Source: Penium margaritaceum
Taxonomy: Eukaryota; Streptophyta; Zygnematophyceae; Desmidiales; Peniaceae
DNA length: 57,742 nucleotides
Direction of reading: 5' to 3'
NCBI GenBank assembly: GCA_023375785.1
Contig: SZWC01000537.1
Span: 57,103 to 114,844 of the forward strand
The translations under genes and the position numbers were made by a program. Under the pieces are notes generated by a model. That model saw nothing but the letters and a program-made list of their open reading frames with translations. It ran no database searches and had not been told where the DNA came from. Positions 31,096 to 42,821 of the stretch are shown here, in pieces. How positions within the stretch are numbered: position 1 is the stretch's first letter; every line of letters starts with the position of its first letter.

Positions 31096-32521
31096 TGTCA
31101 CCCCAAAATTCTCCACTCCGCTTTTTTTGCCGCTTCCCACTTATTGGTCAACTGCTTCCGCAGATCCTCACTTACTATTGTTCCTTCCTTCTGCAGATCC
31201 TATACTGCCTCTGAGGTTACCTCACTCGAGCTTCCCTGCGGAGTGTAGCAATCCCCGATTACTCCTGTTTGAACTCCTTTTGCACTCGGATAAACCTTTA
31301 TAGCTTGATTAATTGCTACTGATTTTCTCTTATCCTATATCTCACAACCACAGCACCCAACTTCTCCGCGCGGCTAACCTATCCCTGACTTCCCTCTGCA
31401 GAGCCAGTTATCTTTTATGACGGGAGTCAGGCCGTCCCAGCCAAACGGATGCCTTGCCTGATCTGGTTCTAATCCTTTTCATCACATGTCCCACGGATGC
31501 ATTTGTCCCTAGACAGTAATTAAACCACCCTTCCACGATGGCGCATGAGGAAAGGACAGGATATGAAACAGTAGTGGCAGACACTGACGCCCACTCACCC
31601 AGTGAATCCATGCCTCTTCCGCCTTGCTCTTGTGTCGGCCACTCCACTGCTGCAAGGTGGAGCTCCACAGAACCGTCCCTGGCTCTAGGACCACTTCGTG
31701 GAACCCCCCAGGTGCCTCCTTGGCCAGCACGAGCCCGTTACACAGAGGCAAGTGAAGTCCTGTAAATCACTCAAGGCACCTATGGAGTGGGGAGTTGCAG
31801 AGGGGGTAAGGTGAGAGTGAGTCATAGGCTGAAAGCTGAAAACCCGATTGATAGATTCATGCGCAAGGGTACATGAACTGCCAAATCTCCTGTCTGCAGC
31901 ATGCTGAAACACTAGTTGGCACTCCACACCGGCTTCTCGCACCGCGGGTCTCATCCCTTACACACATGTATAGTACAGCACCAGTTCCTATGTTCCCCTA
32001 GGATAACCCCTCCCTTTGCCCTATTCGCTAAGTCCCACTTCTTCTTCTTCTCTTTTTTGGTACTTCCACGCTTCGTTGTGTTCCATTCTTTCCGTTCAGT
32101 AGTCCCGGATTTCCTCCCGCGCACTTATTGCTCCGCGCCTTTCCTCCCGACTCTGTGGATCCACGGTGTTGATGCCTTCCCGCAGAGGCAATCAATCCTG
32201 CTATTTTTCCACAGATTCCTTGAGGCCTGCTTTATCATTTTTGCCCACCGCAGGTACCTCCTTGGCTCATTGTTCTCTTGTCATCCGTTGATCCCTGCAA
32301 TCACGATGTCAGATTGCGTAGGAGTGGCCCCCACCTTCCCGCTATCATCCTTGCACATTCTTGTTATCCCAGCCCTTCGCTCAACCGCGCGGGTGTGGGA
32401 GCCAGCATTTTCTCTCCTCCTCCGTGTGAGGCATACGTTTTTTCCGCGACACAGTCTATTCCTTCCACGGAAGACAAACAAACCCGCGGCTCCTGCTTTT
32501 GCGGAGAAAATCTTGTTCACA
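31096..32521 (-). repeat. G2 3' LTR
   Basis: 1426 bp aligning end to end with 45148-46575. Plus-strand open frames across it (for example 31916-32629) have no family resemblance and are not considered genes. Confidence 0.9.
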
Positions 32522-32525
32522 CTGT

Positions 32526-32545
32526 TACCCCACCCCCTCCTTTCA
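32526..32545 (-). promoter_or_regulatory. G2 polypurine tract candidate
   Basis: On the minus strand GAAAGGAGGGGGTGGGG lies just before the 3' LTR, a fitting plus-strand primer. Confidence 0.6.
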
Positions 32546-32549
32546 ACGC

Positions 32550-34420
32550 CTGGTCTCTCAAGCCATCACTTGGGGGACGCCGGTACTGTGAAGCGCGGAT
32601 CCACCCACCCAACACGGAGGCAGTTGTAGCAGAACCACTCCAGTGTGTCGAGCACTGGGCGTCTGCGGAGTTCCCCATACTCCTTGTGCGTGATGCCCCG
32701 ACAGCTACCACAGCGGCGACTCTCTTTCTGCTACCTTGGGTGAAGGTCCTGAGTGCACAGTCCACACCAGGGCTTCCGCTCTTGATCAAGGCATCCGTGG
32801 CACATCCACACTTCCAATTTCCCCCCATCTGTGGGTATTTCCCATTCCCTGCAGCTGACGTGAACTACGTGCCCACATTGCTCACACCAGACCAGTTGAA
32901 CACCCTTCTTTTCTCCCCAGCAGATCACACACTTTTCCCCCTTCAGAGGAGTCACATTCCACATCCGCTCCTTGCACATCCATACCCCCTTCTTGTTCCT
33001 CTACAAGCACTCGTCACAGCACATCCGCTCACATCAGCGACAGGTGGCTGCCACTTTCACGACAGGGTTGTTGCATCAAGGACAGAAGACATATGTGCCG
33101 CGGAAGGGCTCGGTATAGTCTGGCGCTTCCACGGTACGGAAGCCTTTCTCTGTCACTTGTTCACAGAGGCATTGAATGTACATCTGCACCTCGCCAGCCA
33201 CAGCCACTGGGACCATGCACAGGTCATGATTCTCCCTCCTGCACTTGTTGCAAAGCACACTCTCTCCCGTGAGTCCCCTTCTGCAGCTTGGGCATGGTGT
33301 CTGCTCTCCTGCACCCTCCTTTGCTATCTCCCTTGTTGCCTCTGGGCCGTCTTTTGCTGGTGTTGCCTCTTGCTTTACGGACTCCACTTCTTCCCTGTCC
33401 TCTTCCTCATTCTCTTCCCCTTCCCTTCCTTCGTGCTTCCCCAAGCGGCGGTAGCATGTACGACACACACGCTCTTCGCTGTTCAACCACCTTCCGCAGG
33501 TGAAGACTTCCATCCCTTGTGCCTGGCTCTTTAATACATCCGTATGTGCGCAGAGGCCCATGTTGCACCACGAGCAACGTCTCCATACACACACGTAATT
33601 GCCATCCGCTCTTCCTTTGAGGTTCCCCGTCAGTTTTCTGCAATTGCGACACAATCACTTGTCTGCTGCCCTCCTTGCCGTCTCCCTCTCGTATTCAGTG
33701 TACCGCGGATGTTCTGGTCGCCAAGTGTCCGCCCAGTCTGCCAGCTGGAGCTCTTGACACGGATTCCCTTCATCCTCTTCCTCTCCTTCTTCTTCCTTCT
33801 CCTCCTTGGGTGCTTGCTCTGCACCCAGTTTTGCAGGGCCCTGCTCGTCTCCTCCTTCCTCGGATGGGGTCATCCGAAGGTCTGATGGATGCTCTTCCTC
33901 GCTCCCCCCTTTTTCTGCAGCATCACTCCCATTTTCCTCATTATCCCCTCCGTTATCCCTCTTTCCTCCCTCCTCCGCCATCTTGAGTAGCTCCTCCTAC
34001 TCCTGTGCACACCGTGCACACTCCCTCCACGCCCTGTATGGTTCAGTTTTTGCGAGACAATGTGGTGAGGTGTGGTGGGCCACGATGCTACAGCGGTTGC
34101 ATACCATATTTCTTGTTCCTCCGTATAAACTTTCATCACACACATAGCAGGGACCGATGTTACCACGTGCCTCCTTTGGAGATGTGGCCCTCCTTTTTAG
34201 TGTCGTCCCCGCTCTTGCCTCCTTTGTGAATGGCTCTTGTTGCAGCTACCTCTTAGGTTGCTGCCCTTCCACTTCCCTCTTCTCCGTAACGACCCTCTGT
34301 GCTTCCTCTGTGGCTGTCCTCAGCGTGAACTCCGGTGCCTCCACCATCAATCTCTCATCCGCCACGATCTCCGCCACACGGTGATCGAAGAACTCCGTAG
34401 CCATCCATCCTTATGGGTCT
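32550..34420 (-). pseudogene. G2 cysteine-rich region: six PHD/treble-clef-like fingers
   Basis: One minus-strand frame, about 620 codons, interrupted only by in-frame stops. Finger 1 (about 34018-34155): CYVC, CNRC, HH...HC, CARC, a C4HC3 pattern. Acidic linker (MAEEGGKRDNGGDNEENGS...). Finger 2 (33440-33654): CRNC, CSWC, CRTC. Finger 3 (33170-33300): CPSC, CNKC, H..C. Finger 4 (32970-33090): CP*C, CR*C, CCDEC. Finger 5 (32791-32931): C-x2-C-x11-C-x2-C-x4-H-x2-C-x16-C-x2-C, the classic PHD spacing. Finger 6 (32600-32770): CGLC, CGSC, H, CYNC. PHD fingers usually read histone tails, so a chromatin-targeting role is inferred. It starts where integrase ends, after a frame change near 34620. Confidence 0.75.
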
Positions 34421-34429
34421 TTTCCAGGT

Positions 34430-35700
34430 GGCAGTTGGTTCCCTAGCTGGCAGATGTGTACTTGCAAGGAGTCAGGGAGGAGGAAGAATTCAGTACAAGG
34501 GTATGAGTGGGTGCTCCAGTCGTTCTTTCCCTCCAACCACAGCCGCCCGTGATCCTCCCGGTAGACAAAAGCACATCCAACGGGAGGCTTCTGTCCCGCT
34601 TTTCCCAGGGAAATCTGCGGCACATGACGAAGTCTCTAGCCTGGATACGTTGCCGCATCATTCCCTTGTTCTTGCGGTCGCAGGCACGGTGAGCTGTGAC
34701 TAAGGCCCGCAGGCGCACTTCCGGCTTGATGAGGTTTCTCTGCTGCTCTAGTGCTGTCAACCACCGCTGCACCACCTTGTCCCTTCGTTCATTCCTCCGC
34801 CGCTCATCTTCATCAGCCTTGTCTAGGGAGATGTCCCATGCTGGCAAAATGAGCGTCTGCTGTGGCATCTGCAGGGCGTTGCGCGGTGAGTGTCCAAACA
34901 TGAGCAGATGTGGTGAGAATGCAGTGGCGGCCACTGGTGTGGTGTTGAGATAATACACCGTCTTTTTCAGCACCTCTTACCATTTGTTTTCTTCCGCGTC
35001 ATCCACTGCCCGTTCCAGGATCTCGTGCATCTGCTCCACGAGTCCCTACAACTATGGGCGGCATCTGGCGGTTTGCACCGGTCGTGCTCCCCAGTGGGCC
35101 AGCTCTGTGCGGAAGGCTCTCTGAAGGTAAGTGCCGTTGTCATAGTGGATGATGTTGTAACCGCCGAACTTGTAGAATATCTCCTCACGGATGAACTGTG
35201 CTGCGCCGGCTGCCGTCTTATTCGGTAGGTCGCAGACGAAAAGGTACTTGGTGAAGTGGTCCATCACTTCCACCCAATATCGCTTCTTGTTCCACGGCTT
35301 CCGCTGCCCATGCTAGTTGATATAGATCATTTCCATGGGGTCCATGTAGAGGACTGGCATGTACGTATGGTGGTCCCACGGTCCTCGTCGTTTCAAGTTA
35401 TAGCAGGTGAAACATGCCCGCGTCAATTGCTCCACCATGCCCTTGAGGTCGTGGATGTGTATCTGCGTGCGGAGTTGGCGGGCCAGTGTAGCAGGTTTGC
35501 GGCAGTCGTGGGAAATGCCAAACTACTGGTAGAACATGCGGTACAGTTGCTTGGCATGGGGAAGGAGCTGTTGGTGGTGTGTTGGTGGTTCATCTCTTGC
35601 GTGTAGCATCTGTGCGATTGCCCAAACCTGCCAGTCATGCATCTCCCGCGGACCTCCTTTGGTCTCTGTGAAGGCTGCATTCGCCCTTCCCTTTCTCCAC
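34430..35700 (-). pseudogene. G2 integrase
   Basis: Minus strand. The N-terminal zinc region is partly readable (ARQLRTQIHIHDLKGMVEQL then ACFTCYNLK, near 35420-35500). The catalytic core has D in VEVMDHFTKY (35259-35261), D in IIHYDNGTYL (35139-35141) and E in GLVEQMHEIL (35034-35036), D to E spaced 35 residues apart. C-terminal motifs LNTTPVAATAFSPHLLMFG and RNLIKPEVRLRALV follow in 34443-34973. Stops at CRP*L*GLVE, NKW*EVL and FYQ*FGI each fit a lost glutamine. So the DDE triad survives while the frame does not. Confidence 0.8.
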
Positions 35701-35740
35701 CTTGTTCATCCGTGCCTAGGACATAATCAGGGTTACTCCT

Positions 35741-37530
35741 TTACCCCTTCTTGGCGGATGTTGTTGTTGCCACTGTGGCTGTTACCACTGCCTCGAGTGC
35801 CTTCCTTTGCCTCTCCTCTTCCTCCTTCTGCTGCCGTTCGCACACTTTCTTGAGGACCTTCATCTCTTCCTCATCGTACACCACCTGTGGCGGTTGTTCC
35901 CAATCATCTGGTCCTTGAAAGATCCGCAAATGCCCCAAGTCACTCAGCTCCTTCTTGGCGAGGCTCCACTCGTCGAGGCTCCTTCGCTGCGGTAGGGGTG
36001 CCTGTTGCTCTTTACCCGCGGATGGACGCATAAGCCCCTGTCCAAGTGCTATCTCCTCCTCTACCTTGGTATCCATCTCCGCCTCCTCGGGCTTGAAAAG
36101 GTCTGAGTCCACCACCTCATGCGGTTTCCTTTGGTTGCCCTTTGCCTTCTGCCTTCCTTCTGCTGGGGCTCTACATGAAGACACTTCAGTTGTTTCTTCT
36201 GCCATCGCTACCACTCCGCGCGGCAACGGCAGTGCGGAGACCTGCTTCCTGCCAGCAAGTTTTGCCCTTCCATTGCTGTTTCCGTAGGCATATGGAATCC
36301 TCCAATCATCGCATCCATCTTCTTGAGCAGTCCCACCAGCTTACTGTCCATCATCTTCTCCACTACTTCGGCACTCAGCCCCTGCTGCGTGGTAGACGCC
36401 AACGATCCTTCTATTTCCCCTTTCATCTTCCGCTGCCGTTTCCTTGATCTCCCCTCTCCCTCCGCCTTTTCTCCTCCCCGCTTCTGTGGCAGGGTTGCTG
36501 TAGTGTCTTGCTTCTCTTGTTCTACTCTGGCACCCACCACTATTTGTGCTGCCAATTCCTCTGCTTCCTTTGTCTTTTGCATCTCTTCCTTTAGTAGTCA
36601 ATGGGCCTCCATTTATGCTACCTTTGTCCATGTTCCTTGTATCATTGCTTCTCCGCCACAGGATCTTGCGAATTTGTTGAGGGTGCTTTTCCCGCACGGG
36701 ATTCTGCAGGGGTATCTTGCAGAGGCACTGCTCCTTCCACATGAGCGTGCACCCTCTTTTCAGTCTCCATCGCTCCTTCTTTCTGTGCTTTCTGTTTCGG
36801 GCGTGCTTCCGCTGTCACTTTAGTGGCCTTTGCCCCCACGACGGCATCCGCAAGGGGCTCCTGCATCAGCAATGGTCCCCTAAGGGCAAGGGTGGAGCGT
36901 GCGAGCTCCACATCATGCGTGTCTTTCCATGCAGCCTCCTTGGCTGCTGCGGCAGGCGCAGTATCATGCAAGCGCTTCTTTGCCTGCCCTTTTGTTCTTC
37001 TGCGGTTCCTTTTTGCACTTCCTAATCCTTTTGTAGCACCCACCTCTGTCACCAACGCCCCCGGCGGAGTCGAGGGCGTAGGGGGCCCTCTTGTTTCTAC
37101 TGCTCCTGCTCCTTCCTCCTTGAGGACGTCCTCTCCCTCATCCCTGAGCCTATGTGCCATTTGTGTGTGTCTGCGTCGTTCTCTTCTTTTCTCCCGGATT
37201 GTACTTCCTCCTATTTTAGCGTGGCGGTTGTCGTTGGGACTTGATCCTCCAGTTTCGCGACTGCACCTTTGGCTTCTCTCTCTGCTGTCCGCAGGCGACT
37301 ACTCTCCTTTGCGACATGCTGGAGGAGCAGAGTGACCCATTCCTGTACCTCTGCAAAATCCTTCCCCAAATCATCGTAGAGATCCTCGACAATCTTTTAC
37401 CACTCCTCCTTTGAGGGTGCCTTTTCTGCATACACGGTGAAATAGGTGCCAACCATCGCCCTCCAAGGCTCTCAGTAGCCCTTTGAGAGGTAAGTGACAA
37501 CCTTCTCATTCCGTTACGGATCTCTTTGCT
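35741..37530 (-). pseudogene. G2 charged coiled-coil region between protease 2 and integrase
   Basis: Minus-strand pieces in shifting frames: WRAMVGTYFTVYAEKAPSKEEW and KIVEDLYDDLGKDFAEVQEWV (37350-37470), then LRTAEREAKGAVAKLEDQV, then Lys/Glu/Ala-rich helices (36208-37160), then VYDEEEMKVLKKVCERQQKEEEERQRK (about 35830-35890). The heptad-like charge pattern suggests a long coiled coil. The section is not part of standard gypsy pol; it may be a second gag-like region or a spacer. Function unknown. Confidence 0.5.
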
Positions 37531-38029
37531 TCCACTTCTCCATGACCACACGCAAGTGGAAACCCCATCTCCACTACAAGAGATCATTGCATCTAGTTGT
37601 GGGTACGGCAGTGGTATTGCTGCACTGGGTATGCAGATGCAAGAGGTGTACGCGGGTCGGTTCCACAAGCAGATGACAGTAGCATTCGAGGGGGCAGTCC
37701 TTGGAGTCATCGTGACCTCTGTCCACCATCCTCGCGTAGCTTCCAACTCCGGTGTATTCCCAAGCGCATCCAGCACGCTCATCACTCTGCCCGCATAAAC
37801 TTTGGTAGATCCTGCTGGGGACGAGAGGCCGCGCGTAACCCCCCTTCCAGTAAGCGTGGTCCCCGTTCTTCTTTATCCACGGGTGGTGGCATGATTTGCA
37901 AGGACAGCCTAACGAACATGCTGTTGTCCTGTCATTGAGGTTGCTGGGGACGAGAACGGTTTTCTTATGTGTCAGAGTGGTGTGGGTGGTGGGCAAGTGA
38001 ATAGGCGTGTGAAAGATTGGACACTCACA

Positions 38030-38868
38030 GCACAAATGAGGCTTAGAACACCCAGACCGAGTAATATACTGGCTTGGCGTGGCGCGAGCCAGTCAACCGC
38101 CAATAAGATGTTGTATGTTTGTACCGCACTATCTTGAATCATGCATGCTACATGGACATTCGCAACCTAGATGGGGAGCATGTTGATTTGCCCGCTGGGG
38201 GCATCGAGACTTCCGGATGCGAGGGAGAATCGCAGCGGACTGGGTTGTATGAGATGAGCAAGGCCAAGGGCGCAGACAAGCCGCATGGCAACAGTTTTAT
38301 GGGTAGCTCTGGTATCAATGATGGCCGTGAATTTGCGACCGCAGATCCATGCATGGCACCATGCAACTGATGGCGCCCGCTCCGATGCTGATGGTGTCCG
38401 TAGCAGTCGAGGCTCCCAGTAGTGATATGCATGTAGCCGAGCCCTGGCTGCCTCCGCATGGAGATCGCGGACGCAGAGGTGGAGATGGCGGACACCTGCT
38501 GAAGAAGTGGGGGTGCATGTAAGGTGAATGCCTACACGTGCCAGGTCTGTGTTTGCGGTGGTGAATACTGCTGCCACTATGTCTGCGGCATGGGGATGGA
38601 GGGTGAGGTAGTCGACCAGGGGTACTAGGAGAAGAGGGTTGCGGAAGAGGGCGGAAATGCTGGGATGAGCGTTGGACAGGGTTGAGGGAACAGCGGGAGA
38701 GGAGGCTGAGGGAGGATGACGAGGCCGAGAGCAATGTGGAGCTGTGGCCTCCCATCGGGTGGCCACCGTAGGGTCACACTGGAGGCGTTCCCAGACGTCC
38801 TGCGCTGTGAGAGATCTAAAGCCATAGCGAGCGCTATGGTGCATGTTAGTTGTACCGGTGGATTCCAC
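38030..38868 (-). pseudogene. G2 second protease-like module
   Basis: In the same frame as the RT/RNase H upstream, with only stops between. The lead-in has VDYLTLH and RVGIHLTCTPTSSAGVRHL. The protease core follows: WICGRKFTAIIDTRATHKTV with the active Asp at 38314-38316 (DTRA where DTGA is usual), then after a stop YNILLAVDWLAPR (about 38060-38100), the second psi-loop motif. Both halves resemble the module 40950-41711 before RT, so this is a duplicated pre-protease plus protease unit. The Gly-to-Arg change beside the Asp would likely inactivate it. Confidence 0.65.
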
Positions 38869-39125
38869 GGAAGGGACTTGACCGCGGATGCCTCCGTCCT
38901 AAGCCAAAATTGTAGCAGGCACCCGATCCTCAATGGCAAGGTGGAGGAGTCGTGCGGCAAGCTACTCCTCGTCAGGTGTGAAGTCACGAACAACCCTTTC
39001 CTGGGCACACTCCATTACCTCTGGTGCTGCGTCTGCAGCCGGGGGCATATCATCGTCACCATCGAGGGTTGTCGCAGGCCATCCTTTGCGTGGAAGTCAA
39101 CTTTGTGCATCCGCATGCCGGTTGG

Positions 39126-40566
39126 CTATCGCGGGATGATATTAGATGTGGAGGTTGTACCCTTGTAGGAGAAGTCCCCACTTCGCCAGGATCCCTTCAT
39201 GATTCTGGGTGGTGAGCAGCGATTGCAGTGCCTGATGCTGTGTGTCGACAATGAAGGGCTTGCCGTTCTTGATGTAGTCACGGAAGTGCGCCAGTGACCA
39301 AAGAACGGCCAGGCACTCACCCTTAACCGGCAGATACTTTCCTTCCACGTTGTTGAGGGCCCGGCTGGCATAGGCGATAACCCTCTAGATTTTCTGCTCT
39401 GCTTCTTGAGATAGAATGGCACCCAGACCTTTGCAAGACCAATCTGTTGTGATGATGAAAGGTAGGTTGAAGTCGTGAAATTCTAACATCGGCACCGTGA
39501 TCAGGCGATTCTTGTTTTCCTCACAGGCGGCTCCACATGCGGCTGTCCAGATGAACTCTACATCGTAGTGCGTCAGCTACTGGAGCGGATAGACAATTTT
39601 TGCGTGATCACGAAAAAACCGCTGGTAAAATGCAACGTAGCCCAGGAAGATTTTAACTTGCCCTTCAAAGGTGGGTTGCCACCATTCCTTGACCGCAGAA
39701 ATTGTTTCTGGATCTGTTGTGATGCCCTTCGCGCTCATGAAGAATCCAAGGAACTCCATCCGCTCCGTGCCAATGATGCACTTTGCAGACTTGAGTTTGA
39801 GATTGGTGCGACATAAAGCGAGGAACACCGCATCTAGGGAGGTGAGGATCTCTTTGAAGGAGTGAGCCGCAACCAGAACATCGTCAATGTAGCAGCTGAC
39901 ATTGGGCAGATGGTAGAGAGTGGCGTCCATGACGCGTTGGAAGGTGCCACTGGCATTGCCGAGGCGAAAGGGCATGTGGGTGAAGGCCTACAGGCCCTTA
40001 GGGGTGACAAACGCAGTCTTAAGAATAGATTCCGGGTGCACTGGGATAGCATGGAATGCATCTTTAACATCCAGATTTGCAAACCAATTGCAACCCTCAT
40101 GCCGCTCGTGGATGTCCACGATGAGCTGCATTGGGTAGGCGTCTTCCTCGGTAACGCGGTTGAGATCACAAAAGTCCACACAGAATTGCTTGTTGCCATT
40201 TGGCTTCCCTACAATGACGAGGTTGGTACGCCAAGGGATGCTCATAGGGATAATCACCCCTTGCTGTTTGAGCTGTTGTAGACCATCCGACATAATTTGC
40301 TGCTAGTAGGGGAGGATGCGGCAAACCTTTTGTTTCATTGGCTGTGCATCACCCGTGTTGATGACATGGGAGGTGTCTACTGCGCCAATTTCAGAAGTTG
40401 CACTTGCAAAGACTTCCGCGTGTTGCTGTAGGAGCTTCCGCACTTGTTGACGTTGTTCCAGTGTTAGCCGTTCATGGAGCATGTGTTCAAAGGGGGCTGG
40501 TGGAGCTGGCTCCGTGGTAGACCTCTGCGGGAATACGTCGTCCTCCTCCCCATACCCGTCGCCCAT
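39126..40566 (-). pseudogene. G2 reverse transcriptase and RNase H
   Basis: One minus-strand frame with a few stops. RT: LKQQGVIIPMSIPWRTNLVIV, CVDFCDLNRVTEEDAYPM, LDVKDAFHAIPVH, FTHMPFRLGNASGTFQRVM; active site YIDD intact at 39880-39891. RNase H: LPFIITTDWSCKGLGAIL, VIAYASRALNNVE and LAVLWSLAHFRDYI (39142-39422). The end is YHPAIANRHADAQS, a modified NADALS. RT copies the genomic RNA, RNase H removes it. Confidence 0.88.
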
Positions 40567-40687
40567 GCTGGATTGCCCCTGTTGTCAATAACCCAAGAGG
40601 GTTGCACGGGTACCGACTACCGCGCTGGCCAGGTCTGCTTCCGCTTCCACCACGTACATGTTCCACTCTGTGAATGCCTTGAGTGCC

Positions 40688-41266
40688 TCATCTGGGACTC
40701 CTCCTCCCCCACGTGGAAGTTTTCTTATTTGCCGTGGGTGGGGGCTGGGGCAGTTGCACCGTGCCCCGAAAGGACTCAGGTGCTTGTTGCAATGGTGGTA
40801 GAGGATGAACGTTGTGGGAGAGGGCATCCTCGCACTGTGCATCTTGAGGGGTAATGGTGGCCACGCTGGTGAGAGGGAGTGACGTCCGTGGTGCGATCGT
40901 GATAAGAGCATACTCTTTTTCTCCTTTCGCTGATCTCTGTTGCATGACACCCAGGCTAAAGGTGCGACTGGCCTAGTGCGGTACCAGGTAGTCTAGACCA
41001 ATGAGCATGTCATTCGTCCGTGCACGTGTGACCTGTAGCATCAGTGGTTCGTGTACTGTGCGCGTTTGGACTGGGAGGTCGCAGACCTCGCCCTCCCCTA
41101 CATCGAAACCAACCAATGCATTACTGAAAATGCTTCGAGTGGGGAGGACACACTCTGCCCATCTTTCCACTACAAGGACGGGGAGAGCGATGGTGGTATG
41201 GGTGGCACCTGTGTCGATGATGGCAAGGAACTTCTTGCCTAGGATCCAAACGCTGCAGCACACCAC
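40688..41266 (-). pseudogene. G2 protease 1
   Basis: Minus strand. WILGKKFLAIIDTGATHTTIA has an intact DTGAT active site (Asp at 41213-41215). NDMLIGLDYLVPH near 40985 is the second conserved motif. A Gln/Pro-rich tail continues to 40688. The pre-protease region sits upstream at 41325-41711 in another frame (SFLEYLQLH, LVGIQLRCKHLAPAGVR). This retropepsin would process the polyprotein. Confidence 0.8.
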
Positions 41267-41738
41267 CTCATACTAGGTTTTGCGCTACCTCGGTGGTTCC
41301 AGCGGTTGGGGGGCCCATTCCTAGTCAATCTTGTTGGGAGATGTGCACCGCAGGATCCACTTCATTTTTGCAAGTGTTCCGCACGCCGGCAGGTGCTAGG
41401 TGTTTGCAGCGAAGTTGGATGCCTACTAGACCAAGGCGTTGATCTACCCTGTAGAAGCAGGCGTCAAGCTTCGTTACTACCTCAAGATGAAGTTGAAGGT
41501 ATTCTAGAAAGGAGACAGTAGCAACAGGGCGGGTGAGGAGGGTCTTCACAGGACTTGGAGGCACATGGGAGACAGGCAGGGGCATTGCGGATGATGGGGG
41601 CATTGCCATTGGGGCGGTTTGGACAGAAATAGCCCTCCCTGCCAGGTCTGCTGGTTGCTTTGTTGCTGTTTGTGTGATCGTTGCCTCCGCCCCTATACGG
41701 TGAGCACGCAACCGTACTGATCGTGCAGCAATAGCCTC

Positions 41739-42821
41739 TTATAGGATAGCATCTTGTTGTTCCTCCTGCTGGCAGAGTTCCCTCCGGATATCCATTGCCT
41801 TGCGTAAAGTCCAACCCACCAACCCAGTTGCTCGTGTACCATTGATCTGCTGTTGCTCATGTTCCATTGGTGTCTCTTCTGTGGTCTCTTTATCACCCAT
41901 CAGTATGCCAAATTGAATATTCCACGTACCAGCGGCACCACTTGCATTGACTCTAGGAGTGGCTGGATTAGCCACTGGAGTTGGGAGAAGGGATCCCTGC
42001 TGGGTATGCGCAACTGTTGTTGTAGCCCCATGCGTGTCAGTAGCTCCCCTTGAGTGCTGGTGTGGGCGCGGGTGCTCGCTCCACTGGCGGTTTTGTTCCG
42101 CGTCATATTGGTGCCATTGTTCTGCCACTCGATGGTGCATAGGAGGGATGTGCTCCCTTTGGCATCCATGACAATGTGCCTGTAGATGTTTGAAAATGCC
42201 ACAAACCTGGCAGGCCTTTGGTGCTGGAAGATTTCCGCGCACTGCTCCGCTACCTGATGCTGCATCTGCTGTGGGTGCTAATTGTTCTCTCGTCGTGCGG
42301 AGTTGCTCATATCTGTTTGTAGCGTCAGCTGCTGCTTCTTGCAAACTGCGGTACTTCTGCGGGTTCATATGTGTGCTGATTGCATCGGGGAGTGCGCGGA
42401 TCAGGTTCTTTAGCAAGACCTAAAGGGGCAGTCCCTCACCTTCCGGACTTTTGGCAACTGTGGGCCACAGGAGGAACTTATCCACATAACGTTGGATGTC
42501 GTCTCCTGGTTTCATGACATCCATCTCAATCTTGGAAAGTACTTCTTCCTTTGTGAGAGGCCGGAATTGCACGATGAGGGAATTACCAAAATCCTTATAG
42601 GTGGCAGTAGGTTTCCGCACATTGTACCAATTTGCGGTAGCGCCTTGCATATGCAGCTGAGCTCTAGCTTGCAAAAGGTCAACTGGGATACAACCAATAG
42701 CAGCTTGCAAGGAAATCTGGTGAAGCCACGGCCATGGCTCCTTACCTGCTGCATCAATGAAGGTATCCATCTGCGGCAGGTGCGCTGAGTCCATCTGGAT
42801 GAACTGAGGCAGGGGAACCAT
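41739..42821 (-). pseudogene. G2 Gag core and zinc knuckle
   Basis: Minus strand, one frame with one stop (near 42420). PLPQFIQMDSAHLPQMDTFI, HMQGATANWYNVRKPTATYKDF, LIVQFRPLTKEEVLSKIEM and DDIQRYVDKFLLW match the retrotransposon gag (capsid) domain. ALPDAISTHMNPQKYRSLQ follows after the stop. A CCHC knuckle, CQVCGIFKHLQAHC (C-x2-C-x4-H-x4-C), is at 42171-42212. The section 42830-44890 is Pro/Gln/Ser-rich in several frames and probably is a long N-terminal gag extension or leader. Confidence 0.8.

Noticed and set aside
32278..33534. The longest plus-strand open frame of the window, 418 codons
   Set aside because: It runs across the G2 3' LTR edge and antisense to the PHD-like region; no family motif, and the minus strand explains the sequence.
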